A stretch of 64,000 nt of DNA. Origin: Pseudomonas fulva NBRC 16637 = DSM 17717 (lineage in GTDB: Bacteria; Pseudomonadota; Gammaproteobacteria; Pseudomonadales; Pseudomonadaceae). The translations under genes and the position numbers were made by a program. The stretch is taken from the NCBI RefSeq assembly GCF_000730565.1, contig NZ_BBIQ01000002.1, positions 124,001 through 188,000 on the forward strand, in the 5' to 3' direction. The notes beneath the pieces were generated by a model. That model worked only from the letters and a program-made list of their open reading frames with translations, did no database searches and was not told where the DNA came from. Positions 27,928-37,368 of the stretch are shown one piece after another; within the stretch, counting starts at the first letter, position 1; each line of letters starts with the position of its first letter.

Positions 27928-29307
27928 TCAGGCCTTCTCCTTGCCCTCAGGCAAGAACCAGTTCAGGACCAAAGCACAGATGCCTCCGGTGGCAACCCCC
28001 GACTCCATCACATTGCGAATCGCCGCTGGCATATGGGCGAGGAACTCGGGTACCTGTGCCACGCCCAGGCCCAAGGCCAGCGATACGGCGATGATTAACA
28101 GGGCGCGGCGATCGAGGCGGGTGCTGGCCAGGATATTGATACCCGAAGCTGCCACGGCACCGAACATGACCATGGCCGCACCGCCCAGCACAGGCTCCGG
28201 AACCGCCTGGATCACCCCGGCAACGCTGGGGAACAAGCCGAGCAGTATCAACATCGCCGCAATCCATACACCGATGTGACGGCTGGCGATACCCGTCAGC
28301 TGAATGACGCCGTTGTTCTGGGCGAAGATCGAGCTTGGGAACGTGTTGAACACGCCAGCCAGCAGTGAGTTGGCGCCGTTGACCAGCACACCGCCTTTGA
28401 TCCGTTGCATCCACACGGGACCTTCCACGGGCTGGCGCGAGACCTTGCTGGTGGCCGTCACATCACCGATGGCCTCCAGAGAGGTCACCAGGTAGATCAC
28501 CAGCATCGGGATGAACAGCGCCCAGGAAAAACCGAGGCCAAAGTGCATGGGTGTCGGCACCTGGAACAGCGCGGCCTCGTGCATGCCGGTAAAGTCCAGG
28601 CGGCCTAGGTAGCCGGCCAGGGCATAGCCCGCCGCCAGTGCGATGACGATGGCGCAACTGCGCAGCCAGACCACAGGTATGCGGTTGAGGATGACGATGA
28701 TTGCCAACACCACGCCTGACAGCAGCAGGTTCTCGCCGTTGGCAAAGGTCCCGTTGGCCATGGCGCCAAAACCACCGCCCATGCTGATCAGGCCGACCTT
28801 GATCAGGGTCAGGCCGATCATCAGCACAACAATACCGGTCACCAGCGGGGTGATCAGCCGTTTGACGAAAGGCAAGATGCGCGAGACGCCCATCTCGACG
28901 AAAGAGCCTGCAATCACCACGCCGAAAATGGCGGCCATGACGCCTTCTACAGGCGTGCCTTGCTTGACCATCAAGGCCCCGCCGGCAATCAGCGGGCCGA
29001 CGAAGTTGAAGCTGGTGCCTTGCACGATCAGTAGGCCGGCGCCGAAGGGGCCGAAGCGTTTGCACTGGATGAAGGTGGCGATGCCGGAGATGACCAAGGA
29101 CATGGACACGATCAGGTTGGTATCACGGGCAGAGACGCCCAACGCCTGGCAGATCAGCAGGCCAGGGGTGACGATGGGCACAATGATCGCCAGCAGGTGT
29201 TGCAGCGCTGCCAGCAAGCCGATGAGCAGCCGCGGCTTGTCTTCCAGACCCAGTACTAGTTCGTTGTCAGGCGCTGTCGCACCTGGGCTGTGTTCCTGTG
29301 AGCTCAT
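27928..29307 (-). CDS. NCS2-family purine (xanthine/urate) permease
   Basis: Inner-membrane nucleobase:cation symporter of 459 residues with about 14 hydrophobic segments. The ATG at 29307 gives MSSQEHSPG; an upstream in-frame start is less likely. Family motifs are QHLLAIIVPIVTPGLLI, the quinone-like VQGTSFNFVGPLI and the motif SLEAIGDVTATSKVSRQPV, then NTFPSSIFAQNNGVIQLTG. The N in QNNGV and E in the SLEAIGD block suggest xanthine or uric acid over uracil. It stands alone with its own terminator. Confidence 0.88.
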   Translation of the reverse strand: MSSQEHSPGATAPDNELVLGLEDKPRLLIGLLAALQHLLAIIVPIVTPGLLICQALGVSARDTNLIVSMSLVISGIATFIQCKRFGPFGAGLLIVQGTSFNFVGPLIAGGALMVKQGTPVEGVMAAIFGVVIAGSFVEMGVSRILPFVKRLITPLVTGIVVLMIGLTLIKVGLISMGGGFGAMANGTFANGENLLLSGVVLAIIVILNRIPVVWLRSCAIVIALAAGYALAGYLGRLDFTGMHEAALFQVPTPMHFGLGFSWALFIPMLVIYLVTSLEAIGDVTATSKVSRQPVEGPVWMQRIKGGVLVNGANSLLAGVFNTFPSSIFAQNNGVIQLTGIASRHIGVWIAAMLILLGLFPSVAGVIQAVPEPVLGGAAMVMFGAVAASGINILASTRLDRRALLIIAVSLALGLGVAQVPEFLAHMPAAIRNVMESGVATGGICALVLNWFLPEGKEKA

Positions 29308-29492
29308 TGCGCAGCGCTGCCCGTCTATAAAAAAGGAGCGCATTCTACGGGCAGAATGGGGAATGCGGTAGGGGAATGCCGGTTAGCCGCCTGTTCGACG
29401 ATCATCGCCTTCGTTACCTGACTTTTAAGTCAATAAGTCTGAGCGCAGCCACCGCTTTGCGACTGTGCATGTTCGGTAGAAACGGCAGGGAC

Positions 29493-29520
29493 AAAAAAAG
29501 CCCGCGTAGGCGGGCTTCTT
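29493..29520 (-). terminator. Intrinsic terminator of the BI-1/YccA gene
   Basis: GCCCGC (29500-29505) and GCGGGC (29510-29515) pair on the minus strand, followed by a U-run encoded by the seven A residues at 29493-29499. Confidence 0.8.
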
Positions 29521-29536
29521 CACACACGTCGTTGTA

Positions 29537-30208
29537 TCAGTCGTCACGACCCATGATGCCGAACAGCTGCAGCAGGCTGATGAACAGGTTGTAGATCGAA
29601 ACGTACAAGCTGATGGTCGCCATGATGTAGTTGCGTTCACCACCGTGGATGATGGCGCTGGTCTGGAACAGGATGCACACCGACGAGAACAGCACGAAGC
29701 CGGCGCTGATGGCCAGTTGCAGGCCGCTGATCTGGAAGAAGAAGCTGGCCACGACCGCACCCAGCAGGACGAAGAAGCCTGCGGTGATGAAGCCGCTGAG
29801 GAAGCTCATGTCCTTGCGGGTGATCAGCACATAGGCCGACAGGCCACCGAACACCAGCGCCGTCATGGCGAAGGCCGAACTGACGACTTCAGCGCCGCCG
29901 CTCATGCCCAGGTAGCGGTTGAGGATAGGGCCGAGAATGAAGCCCATGAAACCGGTGAGGGCGAAGGTGGAGACCAGGCCCCATACCGAGTCGCGCAGCT
30001 TGGCGGTGAGGAAGAACAGGCCATAGAAGCCGATGAGCACGACGAACACGTTCGGGTACGCGAACCGCATCTGCTGTGAGATGAAGGCCATCAGGCCGCT
30101 GAAAGCGAGGGTAAGTGCCAGCAGGCTGTACGTGTTGCGCAGGACCTTGCTGATCTCCTGCTGCTCGACCTGCTGGCCGTGGTGTACGGCATAATCCCGT
30201 TCGCGCAT
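29537..30208 (-). CDS. Bax inhibitor-1 / YccA family membrane protein
   Basis: Integral inner-membrane protein of 223 residues with seven hydrophobic segments, related to E. coli YccA, a modulator of the FtsH protease, and to BI-1 calcium channels. Family features include NTYSLLALTLAFSGLMAF near the start, MTALVFGGLSAYVLITRKDMSFL in the middle, and the C-terminal YIMATISLYVSIYNLFISLLQLFG. A good ribosome site (AAGGAGTG) precedes the ATG. Monocistronic, ending at its own terminator. Confidence 0.92.
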   Translation of the reverse strand: MRERDYAVHHGQQVEQQEISKVLRNTYSLLALTLAFSGLMAFISQQMRFAYPNVFVVLIGFYGLFFLTAKLRDSVWGLVSTFALTGFMGFILGPILNRYLGMSGGAEVVSSAFAMTALVFGGLSAYVLITRKDMSFLSGFITAGFFVLLGAVVASFFFQISGLQLAISAGFVLFSSVCILFQTSAIIHGGERNYIMATISLYVSIYNLFISLLQLFGIMGRDD

Positions 30209-30295
30209 GGCGACACTCCTTGGTGAACCTGAGATATGAAACGTCGAAGATGGTAGGAGTCTACCAGAGCTCCTGCAACCCGCGACACAGAGAGT

Positions 30296-30323
30296 TTGAC
30301 AGCGTGTTTCATTCCGGTATTAT
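30296..30323 (+). promoter_or_regulatory. Sigma-70 promoter of tRNA-Ser
   Basis: TTGACA (30296-30301), a 16-nt spacer and TATTAT (30318-30323) lie 18 nt before the mature tRNA 5' end, a near-consensus stable-RNA promoter. Confidence 0.8.
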
Positions 30324-30341
30324 GGCGGCCGCAAAGCAGCT

Positions 30342-30429
30342 GGAAGCGTGGCCGAGTGGTTTAAGGCAACGGTCTTGAAAACCGTCGATGGGCAACTATC
30401 CTAGAGTTCGAATCTCTACGCTTCCGCCA
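30342..30429 (+). tRNA. tRNA-Ser (anticodon TGA)
   Basis: An 88-nt class II tRNA with CCA encoded. The acceptor GGAAGCG pairs with CGCTTCC (30419-30425). The anticodon arm ACGGT-CTTGAAA-ACCGT carries TGA at 30376-30378. The extra arm is GGGCAACTATCC-like, and the T loop is GTTCGAATC. It is framed by a sigma-70 promoter and an intrinsic terminator, so it is an independent unit. Confidence 0.97.
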
Positions 30430-30439
30430 CTACTCTCTA

Positions 30440-30471
30440 CAAAAAAGCCCTGACAATTCAGGGCTTTTTTG
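30440..30471 (+). terminator. Intrinsic terminator after tRNA-Ser
   Basis: AGCCCTGA and TCAGGGCT form a perfect stem with a CAAT loop, flanked by an A6 tract before and T6 tract after. Confidence 0.9.
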
Positions 30472-30641
30472 TGTCCGAACGATTTCCGCCTTTTGCCCAA
30501 GCCCTGCTCGTGTCCGTCGTTGCCAATCGCAGTACTTGAGTCACACCTCCCTCGCTCGCACCGATCCTCTCGCCCAAAGGCTACGCAATACCCATCTAAT
30601 ATGGCAGTGTGACTCCCCTCGTCACCTCCACAGGGACCTCC

Positions 30642-31280
30642 ATGCAAACGCGCAAAACCGGTATCCGTGCCCAACAGGCCGACCGCACCCGGGACAACAT
30701 CCTCAAGGCTGCCGTACAGGTCTTCAGCAGGGAAGGCTTCGCCGGTGGGCGCGTCGAGCAGATTTCCAGCCTGGCGAAATCCAACGACCGAATGATCTAC
30801 TACTACTTCGGCAACAAGGAAAAGCTGTTCATCAGTGTGCTAGAGCACATCTATGCCAGCTTCAACCAGGCCGAAGCCGGGCTGCAGCTGGACTTGGCCA
30901 ACCCTGAGCAGGCGGTGCGTGCGCTGGTGGCATTCATTTGGGATTATTACGTGCAACACCCCGAATTCGTCACCCTGCTGGCCACTGAGAACCTTCACCA
31001 AGGCGAGCATGCGCGCAAGTCACAAAACCTCAAGGCCTTGTCGGGCGAAGCGGTTGGCGTGCTGCGGCCGATCATCGACGCGGGCCAGGCGAAAGGCCTG
31101 TTTCGCGACGACATCGACATCACCCACGCCTACCTGATGATTGCTTCGCTCTGCTATTTCTATAACTCCAACCGCCATACGCTCAGTTCGTTCTTGGCCG
31201 TGGACCTGGCAGACCCCAAGGCCAAGGCCGACTGGTTGGCGTTCATCAGTGACCTTGTCCTGCGCGGTCTGCGCCGCTGA
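30642..31280 (+). CDS. nicS: TetR-family repressor NicS of the nicotinate hydroxylase genes
   Basis: The 212-residue TetR regulator carries an N-terminal helix-turn-helix (DRTRDNILKAAVQVFSREGFAGGRVEQIS, with MIYYYFGNKEKLF) and a ligand domain containing FLAVDLADPKAKADW. The ATG at 30642 has an AGGGA upstream. Position fixes the name. It is convergent with nicB, separated by 2 nt, as in P. putida KT2440. There NicS represses nicAB and is relieved by nicotinate or 6-hydroxynicotinate. Confidence 0.88.
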   Translation: MQTRKTGIRAQQADRTRDNILKAAVQVFSREGFAGGRVEQISSLAKSNDRMIYYYFGNKEKLFISVLEHIYASFNQAEAGLQLDLANPEQAVRALVAFIWDYYVQHPEFVTLLATENLHQGEHARKSQNLKALSGEAVGVLRPIIDAGQAKGLFRDDIDITHAYLMIASLCYFYNSNRHTLSSFLAVDLADPKAKADWLAFISDLVLRGLRR

Positions 31281-31282
31281 CC

Positions 31283-34200
31283 TCAATGGCTGCCTGGGTT
31301 GGCGCGAACCTGCGCGGCCGTGGCGGCGAGCCCTTGCCAGGCGGGCTTGTCACCTGCAAAACGCTGGCGCAGGTACGCCGCAAGATCGGCTACCTGTCGG
31401 TCCGACAAGCTGTCCTTGAAGCCTGGCATGTAGCCCAGGTCACGGGTGGCGGGGGTAGGAATTCCATGCAGTATCACCCGCAGCAGATTGTCTGGCAGGT
31501 CGCTGTGAACGTTGCTGTTCACCGCCATCGACGGGCTGACGCCGAACAGTTTCGGCCCCTGTCCATCGCTGTGGCAGGCCATGCAGGCGCCTTTGAACAC
31601 GCGTTCGCCATTGCTCAATGAAACGTGTGTTTCAGCCGGCTGCGGTGCCTTGGTCGCCTGCGACTGAGGTTCGCCATCGAGTGAGCCGAGGTAATGGGCG
31701 ATGGCACGCACGTCGCTTTCCGGCAGCGTCGCCAGCTCGCTGACCACCGGGCCCATGGGGCCGGCCGCCACACCGTGTTTGTCAGAAAATCCGGTACTCA
31801 GGTAGTTGAACAACTCGTCTTCGGTCCACGGGGTGGATGATTTACCCAACGCATTGAGGGCCGGTGCTTCCCAGCCATCGACCATCCCGCCGGCCAGGTA
31901 GCTGCTGCCAGCTTTCTCGGCGCCCATCAGGTTGCGCGGCGAATGGCACGCCGTGCAGTGACCGAGACCGTCGACAAGGTAGGCGCCGCGGTTCCACTGA
32001 TCGCTGCGCTGCGGGTCGGCCTGATATTCACCGCGCTGCAGAAACAGGGCGTTCCAGCCAGCCATCAGCGGTCGCTGGTTGAACGGGAAGCGCATCTGGT
32101 TGGCGGGCGCTTGCTGGCGTACCGGGGTCTGCGACATCAGGTAGGCATACAGCGCTTGCATGTCGGCGTCGTTGATGACGCGGAACGAGGTGTAGGGAAA
32201 CGCGGGGTACAGGTGACGGCCGTCACGGCTGATGCCTTCACGCATGGCCCGTTCGAAGGCGGCGAATGACCAGCGGCCAATGCCGGTTTCCGGATCGGGC
32301 GTGATGTTGGTGGTGTGGAGCGTGCCGAAGGGCGTGTGCATGGCCAACCCGCCGGCATTGACCTTGCCGCCGCTGACGGTATGGCACACGGCGCAGTCGC
32401 CGGCCGCTGCCACCTGGCGCCCGCGTTCGAGCATCGCGGCGCTCCAGCTGCCAGCACCGGGCGGGGTGACCGGTGCGATTTCACTGCGCCAGGGCAGGGC
32501 GGTGGCAAGCATGCCCAGGGCTGCGCCCAACACCCCAGCCAGGCCGCCGAACCACCACTTTGAGCGTTTGCTTGCAGGCTGCGCCGGGGCCGAGGGCCCA
32601 GGCCCCTGGTCATTGGCGCCAAGGGCGGCGCGCACCCGTTCGGCCGTGATCGGCAGCTCGCGAAAGCGGATGCCGGTGGCATCGAAGATGGCGTTGGCAA
32701 TGGCAGCGGCGCTGGGTACCGAAGCGGATTCGCCGCTGCCCATCGGTGCTTCGTGCTGACGCGGCAGCATCATCACGTCGATGGCAGGCAGCTCGGGGAA
32801 GGTCAGGATCGGGTAGCCGCCCCATTCCTTGCTGGCCACGGTCGACGCTTCGAAGCTGACTTGCTCCTTGAGTACGCGGCTGGTGGACTGAATGACATTG
32901 CCGTGGATCTGGTGGCGCACGCCTTCGGGGTTGACCATCATCCCGGCGTCATGCCCGATCACCACGCGGGTGACGGCGACTTCACCGGTACGCCGGTCAA
33001 CGGCCACGTCAGCCACCCACGCCGCCCATGCGGCGCCAAAGCCTGGGAATTTACTGTGGATGTAGCGCGCATAGGCAAAGCCGCGCCCGCGCAGTACGTC
33101 ACCTTCGCCCTGGCTCTGCATGGGCTGGGTATGCGGCTGCCAGTCGGCGCGGGCGGCGGTGGCCTTGACCAGGTCGATGGCACGCGGGTCGGACAAGTGC
33201 TTGAGCCGATATTCCACCGGATCGACACCCGCTGCGAACGCCAGCTCATCGATGTACGATTCGTGGGCAAAGCTGTTGGGCATGGCCGACACACCGCGCA
33301 TCCACGAAGCGCGCACCAACGGCGTCATGTCGTTGATGGTCACGCGCATGTGTTCGTAGTCATACGGTGGAATCGACGTGCGGTCGCCCATTTCGAACAA
33401 GGCCGGTACCGGCTCCACCGCGCCAGTGAGCAGCAGGGCCAGGGTCGGCGCGCCGTTGGACGGATAGCTGGTCTGGAAGTCATAGGCAGCCACGCTGCCA
33501 TCTTCGTTCAGGCCGCCGTCGATCTCCATCAATTGTGCAGTGCCTTTGGGTTCCCAGGCGTGTTCCTGCTCGCGGGTCAGCTGTACCCGCACGGGGCGTA
33601 GCACAGCACGCGACAGCAGCACGGCGTCGGCGCAGACATCGTCGGCGCAGTTACGGCCGTAGCAACCGGCAGCCTCCATGCGGATGATTTCGATGCGCTC
33701 CTCGCCGCAGGCCAGCAGCCAGGCCAGATCAGCGCGCAGCAGGTGTGGGTTTTGGGTGCCAGACCACACGCGGATCTGCCCAGGCGTGTAGTCGGCCAGC
33801 GCGCATGATGGGCCAATCGAAGCATGCAGCTGATACGGCCATAGATAGGTACGGCTCAGGCGCTGACTGGCATTGGCAAGGCCTGCATCGACATCGCCCT
33901 GGTCCAGCACCGTGCGCTGGACCCTCGGGTTGTCGCGGATGGCCTGGGCCACATCGCTCAGGTCGGGCAGCTTGCCGGTAAAGGGCTTCCAGCTGATTTT
34001 CAGGTCTTGCGCGGCACGAATGGCCTGCTCCTCGCGCTCGGCAACCACGCCGACGAAATCGCGGATCACGACCACGGCCACGACGCCGGGTACGTGGGCG
34101 ATGGATGACTCATCGACGGCCAGCAGGCTGTTGCCAACGAAGTCGCCGCTGTCATGGCCAGCATAGGGCGGACGGATCACTCGCCCGTGCAGCATGTCGG

Positions 34201-34846
34201 GCAGGCGCATGTCGTGAACGTAGGTCAGTTCACCCGTGGCCTTGCCGGGAATGTCCACGCGGGCAGTGCTGCGCCCGACCAAGGTGTAGTCTTCGATGGG
34301 CTTGAGCGGCGCATCCTCGGCAATGTGCAGTTGCTGGTTTTCCCCTTTTACCAGTTCGGCATAACTCAGTGCAGTGCCGTCGTCGGTGAGGACCGTGCCT
34401 TCTTCGATGCGCAGCGACTCGGGCTCGCACCCAAGGCGCAGTGCCGCCCGTTGCAGCAAATGACGGCGCGCAGTCGCCGCAGCCTTGCGCAACGGCACGG
34501 CTGAAATCTGCAGGGTGGCGCTGGCGATGGTCGCGCCCTGGTTGGGCGCCCGCTCGGTGTCGCCCAGCACCATGTGCACCTGGTCCATGCGCAGGTTCAA
34601 CTCTTCGGCGACGATCTGCGCCAGCGAGGTGCGGATACCGGTACCCAGGTCAACGTGACCATTGAAGGCATAGACCCTGCCGTCGTCACAGACGGCGATG
34701 AACAGCGCCAGTTCGCGCTCCCGGGGCTCGGGCGTCACACCCTTGGCCACCGGGCCGGAAGGCGGTGTGATCTGATCGACGATCAGCAGCACCCCAGTCT
34801 TGGCCAGCAGTTGGTCACGGCTGGGCACCTGTTGCGAGTGGTTCAT
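31283..34846 (-). CDS. nicB: Nicotinate dehydrogenase large subunit NicB (molybdopterin plus tri-heme cytochrome c)
   Basis: Hydroxylates nicotinate at C6 with water, passing electrons to the respiratory chain. The ATG at 34846 gives 1187 residues, the known KT2440 length, and overlaps the nicA stop by 4 nt. Residues about 1-770 are the xanthine-dehydrogenase-like Mo domain (GHVDLGTGIRTSLAQI, GSGESASVPSAAAIANAIFDATG). A membrane helix follows (WWFGGLAGVLGAALGMLATALPW region). The C-terminal part has three CxxCH haems, CAVCH, CTACH and CMACH. The fused cytochrome replaces the FAD subunit of ordinary xanthine dehydrogenases. Family, length and neighbours agree. Confidence 0.96.
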   Translation of the reverse strand: MNHSQQVPSRDQLLAKTGVLLIVDQITPPSGPVAKGVTPEPRERELALFIAVCDDGRVYAFNGHVDLGTGIRTSLAQIVAEELNLRMDQVHMVLGDTERAPNQGATIASATLQISAVPLRKAAATARRHLLQRAALRLGCEPESLRIEEGTVLTDDGTALSYAELVKGENQQLHIAEDAPLKPIEDYTLVGRSTARVDIPGKATGELTYVHDMRLPDMLHGRVIRPPYAGHDSGDFVGNSLLAVDESSIAHVPGVVAVVVIRDFVGVVAEREEQAIRAAQDLKISWKPFTGKLPDLSDVAQAIRDNPRVQRTVLDQGDVDAGLANASQRLSRTYLWPYQLHASIGPSCALADYTPGQIRVWSGTQNPHLLRADLAWLLACGEERIEIIRMEAAGCYGRNCADDVCADAVLLSRAVLRPVRVQLTREQEHAWEPKGTAQLMEIDGGLNEDGSVAAYDFQTSYPSNGAPTLALLLTGAVEPVPALFEMGDRTSIPPYDYEHMRVTINDMTPLVRASWMRGVSAMPNSFAHESYIDELAFAAGVDPVEYRLKHLSDPRAIDLVKATAARADWQPHTQPMQSQGEGDVLRGRGFAYARYIHSKFPGFGAAWAAWVADVAVDRRTGEVAVTRVVIGHDAGMMVNPEGVRHQIHGNVIQSTSRVLKEQVSFEASTVASKEWGGYPILTFPELPAIDVMMLPRQHEAPMGSGESASVPSAAAIANAIFDATGIRFRELPITAERVRAALGANDQGPGPSAPAQPASKRSKWWFGGLAGVLGAALGMLATALPWRSEIAPVTPPGAGSWSAAMLERGRQVAAAGDCAVCHTVSGGKVNAGGLAMHTPFGTLHTTNITPDPETGIGRWSFAAFERAMREGISRDGRHLYPAFPYTSFRVINDADMQALYAYLMSQTPVRQQAPANQMRFPFNQRPLMAGWNALFLQRGEYQADPQRSDQWNRGAYLVDGLGHCTACHSPRNLMGAEKAGSSYLAGGMVDGWEAPALNALGKSSTPWTEDELFNYLSTGFSDKHGVAAGPMGPVVSELATLPESDVRAIAHYLGSLDGEPQSQATKAPQPAETHVSLSNGERVFKGACMACHSDGQGPKLFGVSPSMAVNSNVHSDLPDNLLRVILHGIPTPATRDLGYMPGFKDSLSDRQVADLAAYLRQRFAGDKPAWQGLAATAAQVRANPGSH

Positions 34847-35316
34847 GCTTTTCTCCGGGTGTCGGCGGCGCGGCGCACGGCGCGCAGGATTTCGACGTGA
34901 GTGCCGCAGCGGCACAGGTTGCCGGACAGTTCGTTGCGAATCTGTTCGTCGCTCGGCTGGGGGATTCGATTGAGCAGGGCCGTGGCGGTCATGATCATGC
35001 CGTTCATGCAGTAGCCGCATTGGGCTGCCTGCTCGTCGATGAACGCCTGCTGCACAGGGTGCGGCGCGCGCTTGCAGCCCAGCCCTTCAAGGGTGGTGAT
35101 CTCCCGGCCGACGGCTCCGGCCAGGGGGATGATGCAGGAGCGGGCGGCCACGCCGTCGATGATCACCGTACATGCCCCGCACTCACCCAGGCCGCAGCCG
35201 TACTTGGGGCCGTTCAGGCACAGGTCGTTGCGCAGGATCAGCAGCAAGGGCGTTTCAGGCAGGGCGTCGACTTCGAACGACTGGCCGTTGACCCGCACGG
35301 AGAGGGTTGTTTGCAT
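34843..35316 (-). CDS. nicA: Nicotinate dehydrogenase small [2Fe-2S] subunit NicA
   Basis: Electron-transfer subunit of 157 residues with two [2Fe-2S] centres. The plant-type cluster is in CGLGECGACTVIIDG and the helical C-domain cluster is in QCGYCMNGMIM and CRCGTH. The ATG at 35316 gives MQTTLSVRVNGQ; a longer frame to 35361 lacks family similarity. It is coupled to nicB by a 4-nt overlap. The upstream interval holds a palindrome that is a good candidate NicS operator. Confidence 0.96.
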   Translation of the reverse strand: MQTTLSVRVNGQSFEVDALPETPLLLILRNDLCLNGPKYGCGLGECGACTVIIDGVAARSCIIPLAGAVGREITTLEGLGCKRAPHPVQQAFIDEQAAQCGYCMNGMIMTATALLNRIPQPSDEQIRNELSGNLCRCGTHVEILRAVRRAADTRRKA

Positions 35317-35346
35317 GGTGGGCTCATCTCTGGAGGTGACTTGCGC

Positions 35347-35381
35347 TACCGAAGCACCCACAGGGTGCGTGCATTTCGGTA
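35347..35381. promoter_or_regulatory. Nested palindrome upstream of nicA, candidate NicS operator
   Basis: TACCGAA (35347-35353) and TTCGGTA (35375-35381) are perfect inverted copies enclosing a second pair, GCACCC (35354-35359) and GGGTGC (35363-35368). It lies 30 nt upstream of the nicA start, where a repressor could block transcription. Confidence 0.55.
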
Positions 35382-35511
35382 AGTACTCACTACATGAAAT
35401 GAGCGAGCAAGAAGCAGGCCAGGCATTCGGATGAGCAGGGCATGAAAAATGAGCTCACCGAATCGGTGGCTCAGGCAGGGCGCGCGAAGGGGTGTCCGGC
35501 AGTGGTGTGGC

Positions 35512-35988
35512 TCAGGCCGCGCCGTCGTCGCTGTCGATCATCTTGCGCAGCAGGTACAAGATGGCGACGCGCTCAGCGGCATTGAGGCTGCCCATGCTCA
35601 GTTCACTGATCTGCCGGGCGCAGGGAATCATCGCATCGAGCAAGGCCGCGCCGCTGTCGGTGAGCGTGACGATCACCTTGCGCCGGTCTCCCGGGTCTGG
35701 CGAGAGCTGCACCAGTTCACGTGCTTTCAGACGCTCGACGATCCCGCGGATGGTCGCCTGGTCCACGGCCGTTGCCTTGATCAACTCGGCCTGAGAGCTG
35801 GGGCCGTGATCGCGCAGGGCGCACAGGGTGACGAATTGAATGGAGGTCAACTGTGGGTCGCAAGCCTGCTGCTGGAAGATCGCCGTGTGCCGCTGGTAAG
35901 CCTTGCGCAGCAAGTGACCCACCTGTTCGGTAACGTCGTAGGGGGCGGTGTCGTGTGGGGCGCTGCTGGGGGGAGTCGTGTTCGGCAT
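35512..35988 (-). CDS. nicR: MarR-family repressor NicR
   Basis: Represses nicCDEFTP and nicXR, with 6-hydroxynicotinate as inducer in KT2440. The 158-residue protein has a winged helix with SSQAELIKATAVDQATIRGIVERLKARELVQLSPDPGDRRK-type sequence. It also has flanking dimerisation helices (TEQVGHLLRKAYQRHTAIFQQQACDPQLTS region). The ATG at 35988 fits the family; no strong ribosome site is visible. It follows nicX on the same strand by 69 nt, so nicXR form an operon. Confidence 0.92.
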   Translation of the reverse strand: MPNTTPPSSAPHDTAPYDVTEQVGHLLRKAYQRHTAIFQQQACDPQLTSIQFVTLCALRDHGPSSQAELIKATAVDQATIRGIVERLKARELVQLSPDPGDRRKVIVTLTDSGAALLDAMIPCARQISELSMGSLNAAERVAILYLLRKMIDSDDGAA

Positions 35989-36057
35989 GAGAGGCTTTGG
36001 GCTGGTGGAAAGGAGCTGGCCGGCCGCCAATAGCGGAGCGCCCGGCCAGTATAACCG

Positions 36058-37110
36058 TTATCGCGCCAGCGATTGCTGGGGCGCGACCACGTCCCCGGCC
36101 ATGACCACGGCCTGATCGTCCAGGTAGATATCGCAGTTGCGCAGCGGGATGTCCAGGTGGCAAGGGGTCTTGCGCTTGCCGCCCACTTCGGTATTCGGGC
36201 CTGTGGAGAACAGGAAGTTGCCGTAAAACGCGCGGGCATCCATGCACATCCCGTCGTTGCGGTCGTGCAAGCCCATGGCAGTCCACTGGGCGCGCGGTTG
36301 CAAGCCCCAGCCGATGTGCGAGATGCCGTAAACCTCAGGGTCGTTGAAGTACTTGAGGTAGTCGCGCAGGTACTCGGCCTCGAAACCGCCATGAATGCCG
36401 GTGATGAAGCCCTTTTCGATTTCGAGCGTGATGCGCTCGCGGCAATAGTTCTTGAACGGCAGGATGATGTCGCCTACATCCAGGACCAGCGTGCCCTCGG
36501 CGCTGTCCTCGTTTGGCCAGGTGAACAGAAATCCACTGGGCCAGTGGTCCCAGCGCCCCGGCTCGTCGGCGTAGCCGTACTCGGTGACTGCCGGGTACTG
36601 GCCGAGCGGGGCATGGAAGTCGCTGCCAGCCTTGGACCGCACATGCATGCTGCGGGCCTGCTTGAGCAGGGTTTCGGCAGCCAGTACCCGGCGCTTGTCG
36701 TCCTCGTTGGGCAGCATGCGCGCCAGCACTTCGGCTGGTTCCACCGCCAGCAGAATGCGGGTGCCGGTCTTGAGAATCTGCTCCTGCTCGGGGGAGTGCA
36801 GAAGCATCATCGTGTCGACGATCAGGTCGGCGGCTTCCAGTGCGCGCTGCGCCGCCAGATTGCCGGTAAGTGCCGTGTCCCCGCAGTAGGCGGTCATGTC
36901 CCGGCCCATGGCGGTCGGGTGATTGAACGCCGGCAGTTCCACGGCGTAGACCTTCGCCCCTAGTCGCTGCGCCGCTTCCATCGCGGCGTTGACCGTGCGC
37001 GGATCGGAGTAATGGCTCTTGAGGACGGCCACGCTCTGGGTGTCGTCCACACGGGACAGCTTCAGTACGTGCTCGAACATCTGGGTCAGTTGTGCATTGC
37101 TCACCGGCAT
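36058..37110 (-). CDS. nicX: 2,5-dihydroxypyridine 5,6-dioxygenase NicX
   Basis: Extradiol-type mononuclear Fe(II) dioxygenase opening 2,5-dihydroxypyridine to N-formylmaleamate. The 350 residues match the NicX length. The iron ligands known for this family include His318 and Asp320, and both are present in TPCHLDIPL at exactly those positions. The third ligand is a Glu near residue 265 in the WTAMGLHDRNDG region upstream. Divergent from nicC across a 326-nt control region. Confidence 0.96.
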   Translation of the reverse strand: MPVSNAQLTQMFEHVLKLSRVDDTQSVAVLKSHYSDPRTVNAAMEAAQRLGAKVYAVELPAFNHPTAMGRDMTAYCGDTALTGNLAAQRALEAADLIVDTMMLLHSPEQEQILKTGTRILLAVEPAEVLARMLPNEDDKRRVLAAETLLKQARSMHVRSKAGSDFHAPLGQYPAVTEYGYADEPGRWDHWPSGFLFTWPNEDSAEGTLVLDVGDIILPFKNYCRERITLEIEKGFITGIHGGFEAEYLRDYLKYFNDPEVYGISHIGWGLQPRAQWTAMGLHDRNDGMCMDARAFYGNFLFSTGPNTEVGGKRKTPCHLDIPLRNCDIYLDDQAVVMAGDVVAPQQSLAR

Positions 37111-37194
37111 TGTGGGTTCTCCTGGGTGGCCTCTGGCGGCATCAAGCGGTGCACCATCGCAGTGCTCGACGCTTTATCTTGGCGCACAAAAAAC

Positions 37195-37210
37195 AGTGTG
37201 TACGCCATAA
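37195..37210. promoter_or_regulatory. NicR-operator-like site on the nicX side
   Basis: AGTGTGTACGCCATAA, 85 nt from the nicX start, matches 13 of 16 bases of the site at 37369 in the same divergent region. The shared pattern is AGTGTRTACGCYRTAA. Confidence 0.5.
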
Positions 37211-37368
37211 CCTGAGCGATAAGAGCGCATTCATTCGATCAACGCAAGTGATCTTTGAGATGTTACCAAACAACTCATCTCCCAGTTATGCGGTAACAAA
37301 CGGCCATGTTGCCGTTCGATCACCTGTTTGAAAATATTTTAGCAAGGCTATTCCTAAGAGCCATTTAA

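Noticed and set aside
34847..35020. Longer NicB start
   Set aside because: The extension lies inside nicA in another frame and is Arg/His-rich. The 34846 ATG gives the known 1187-residue length.
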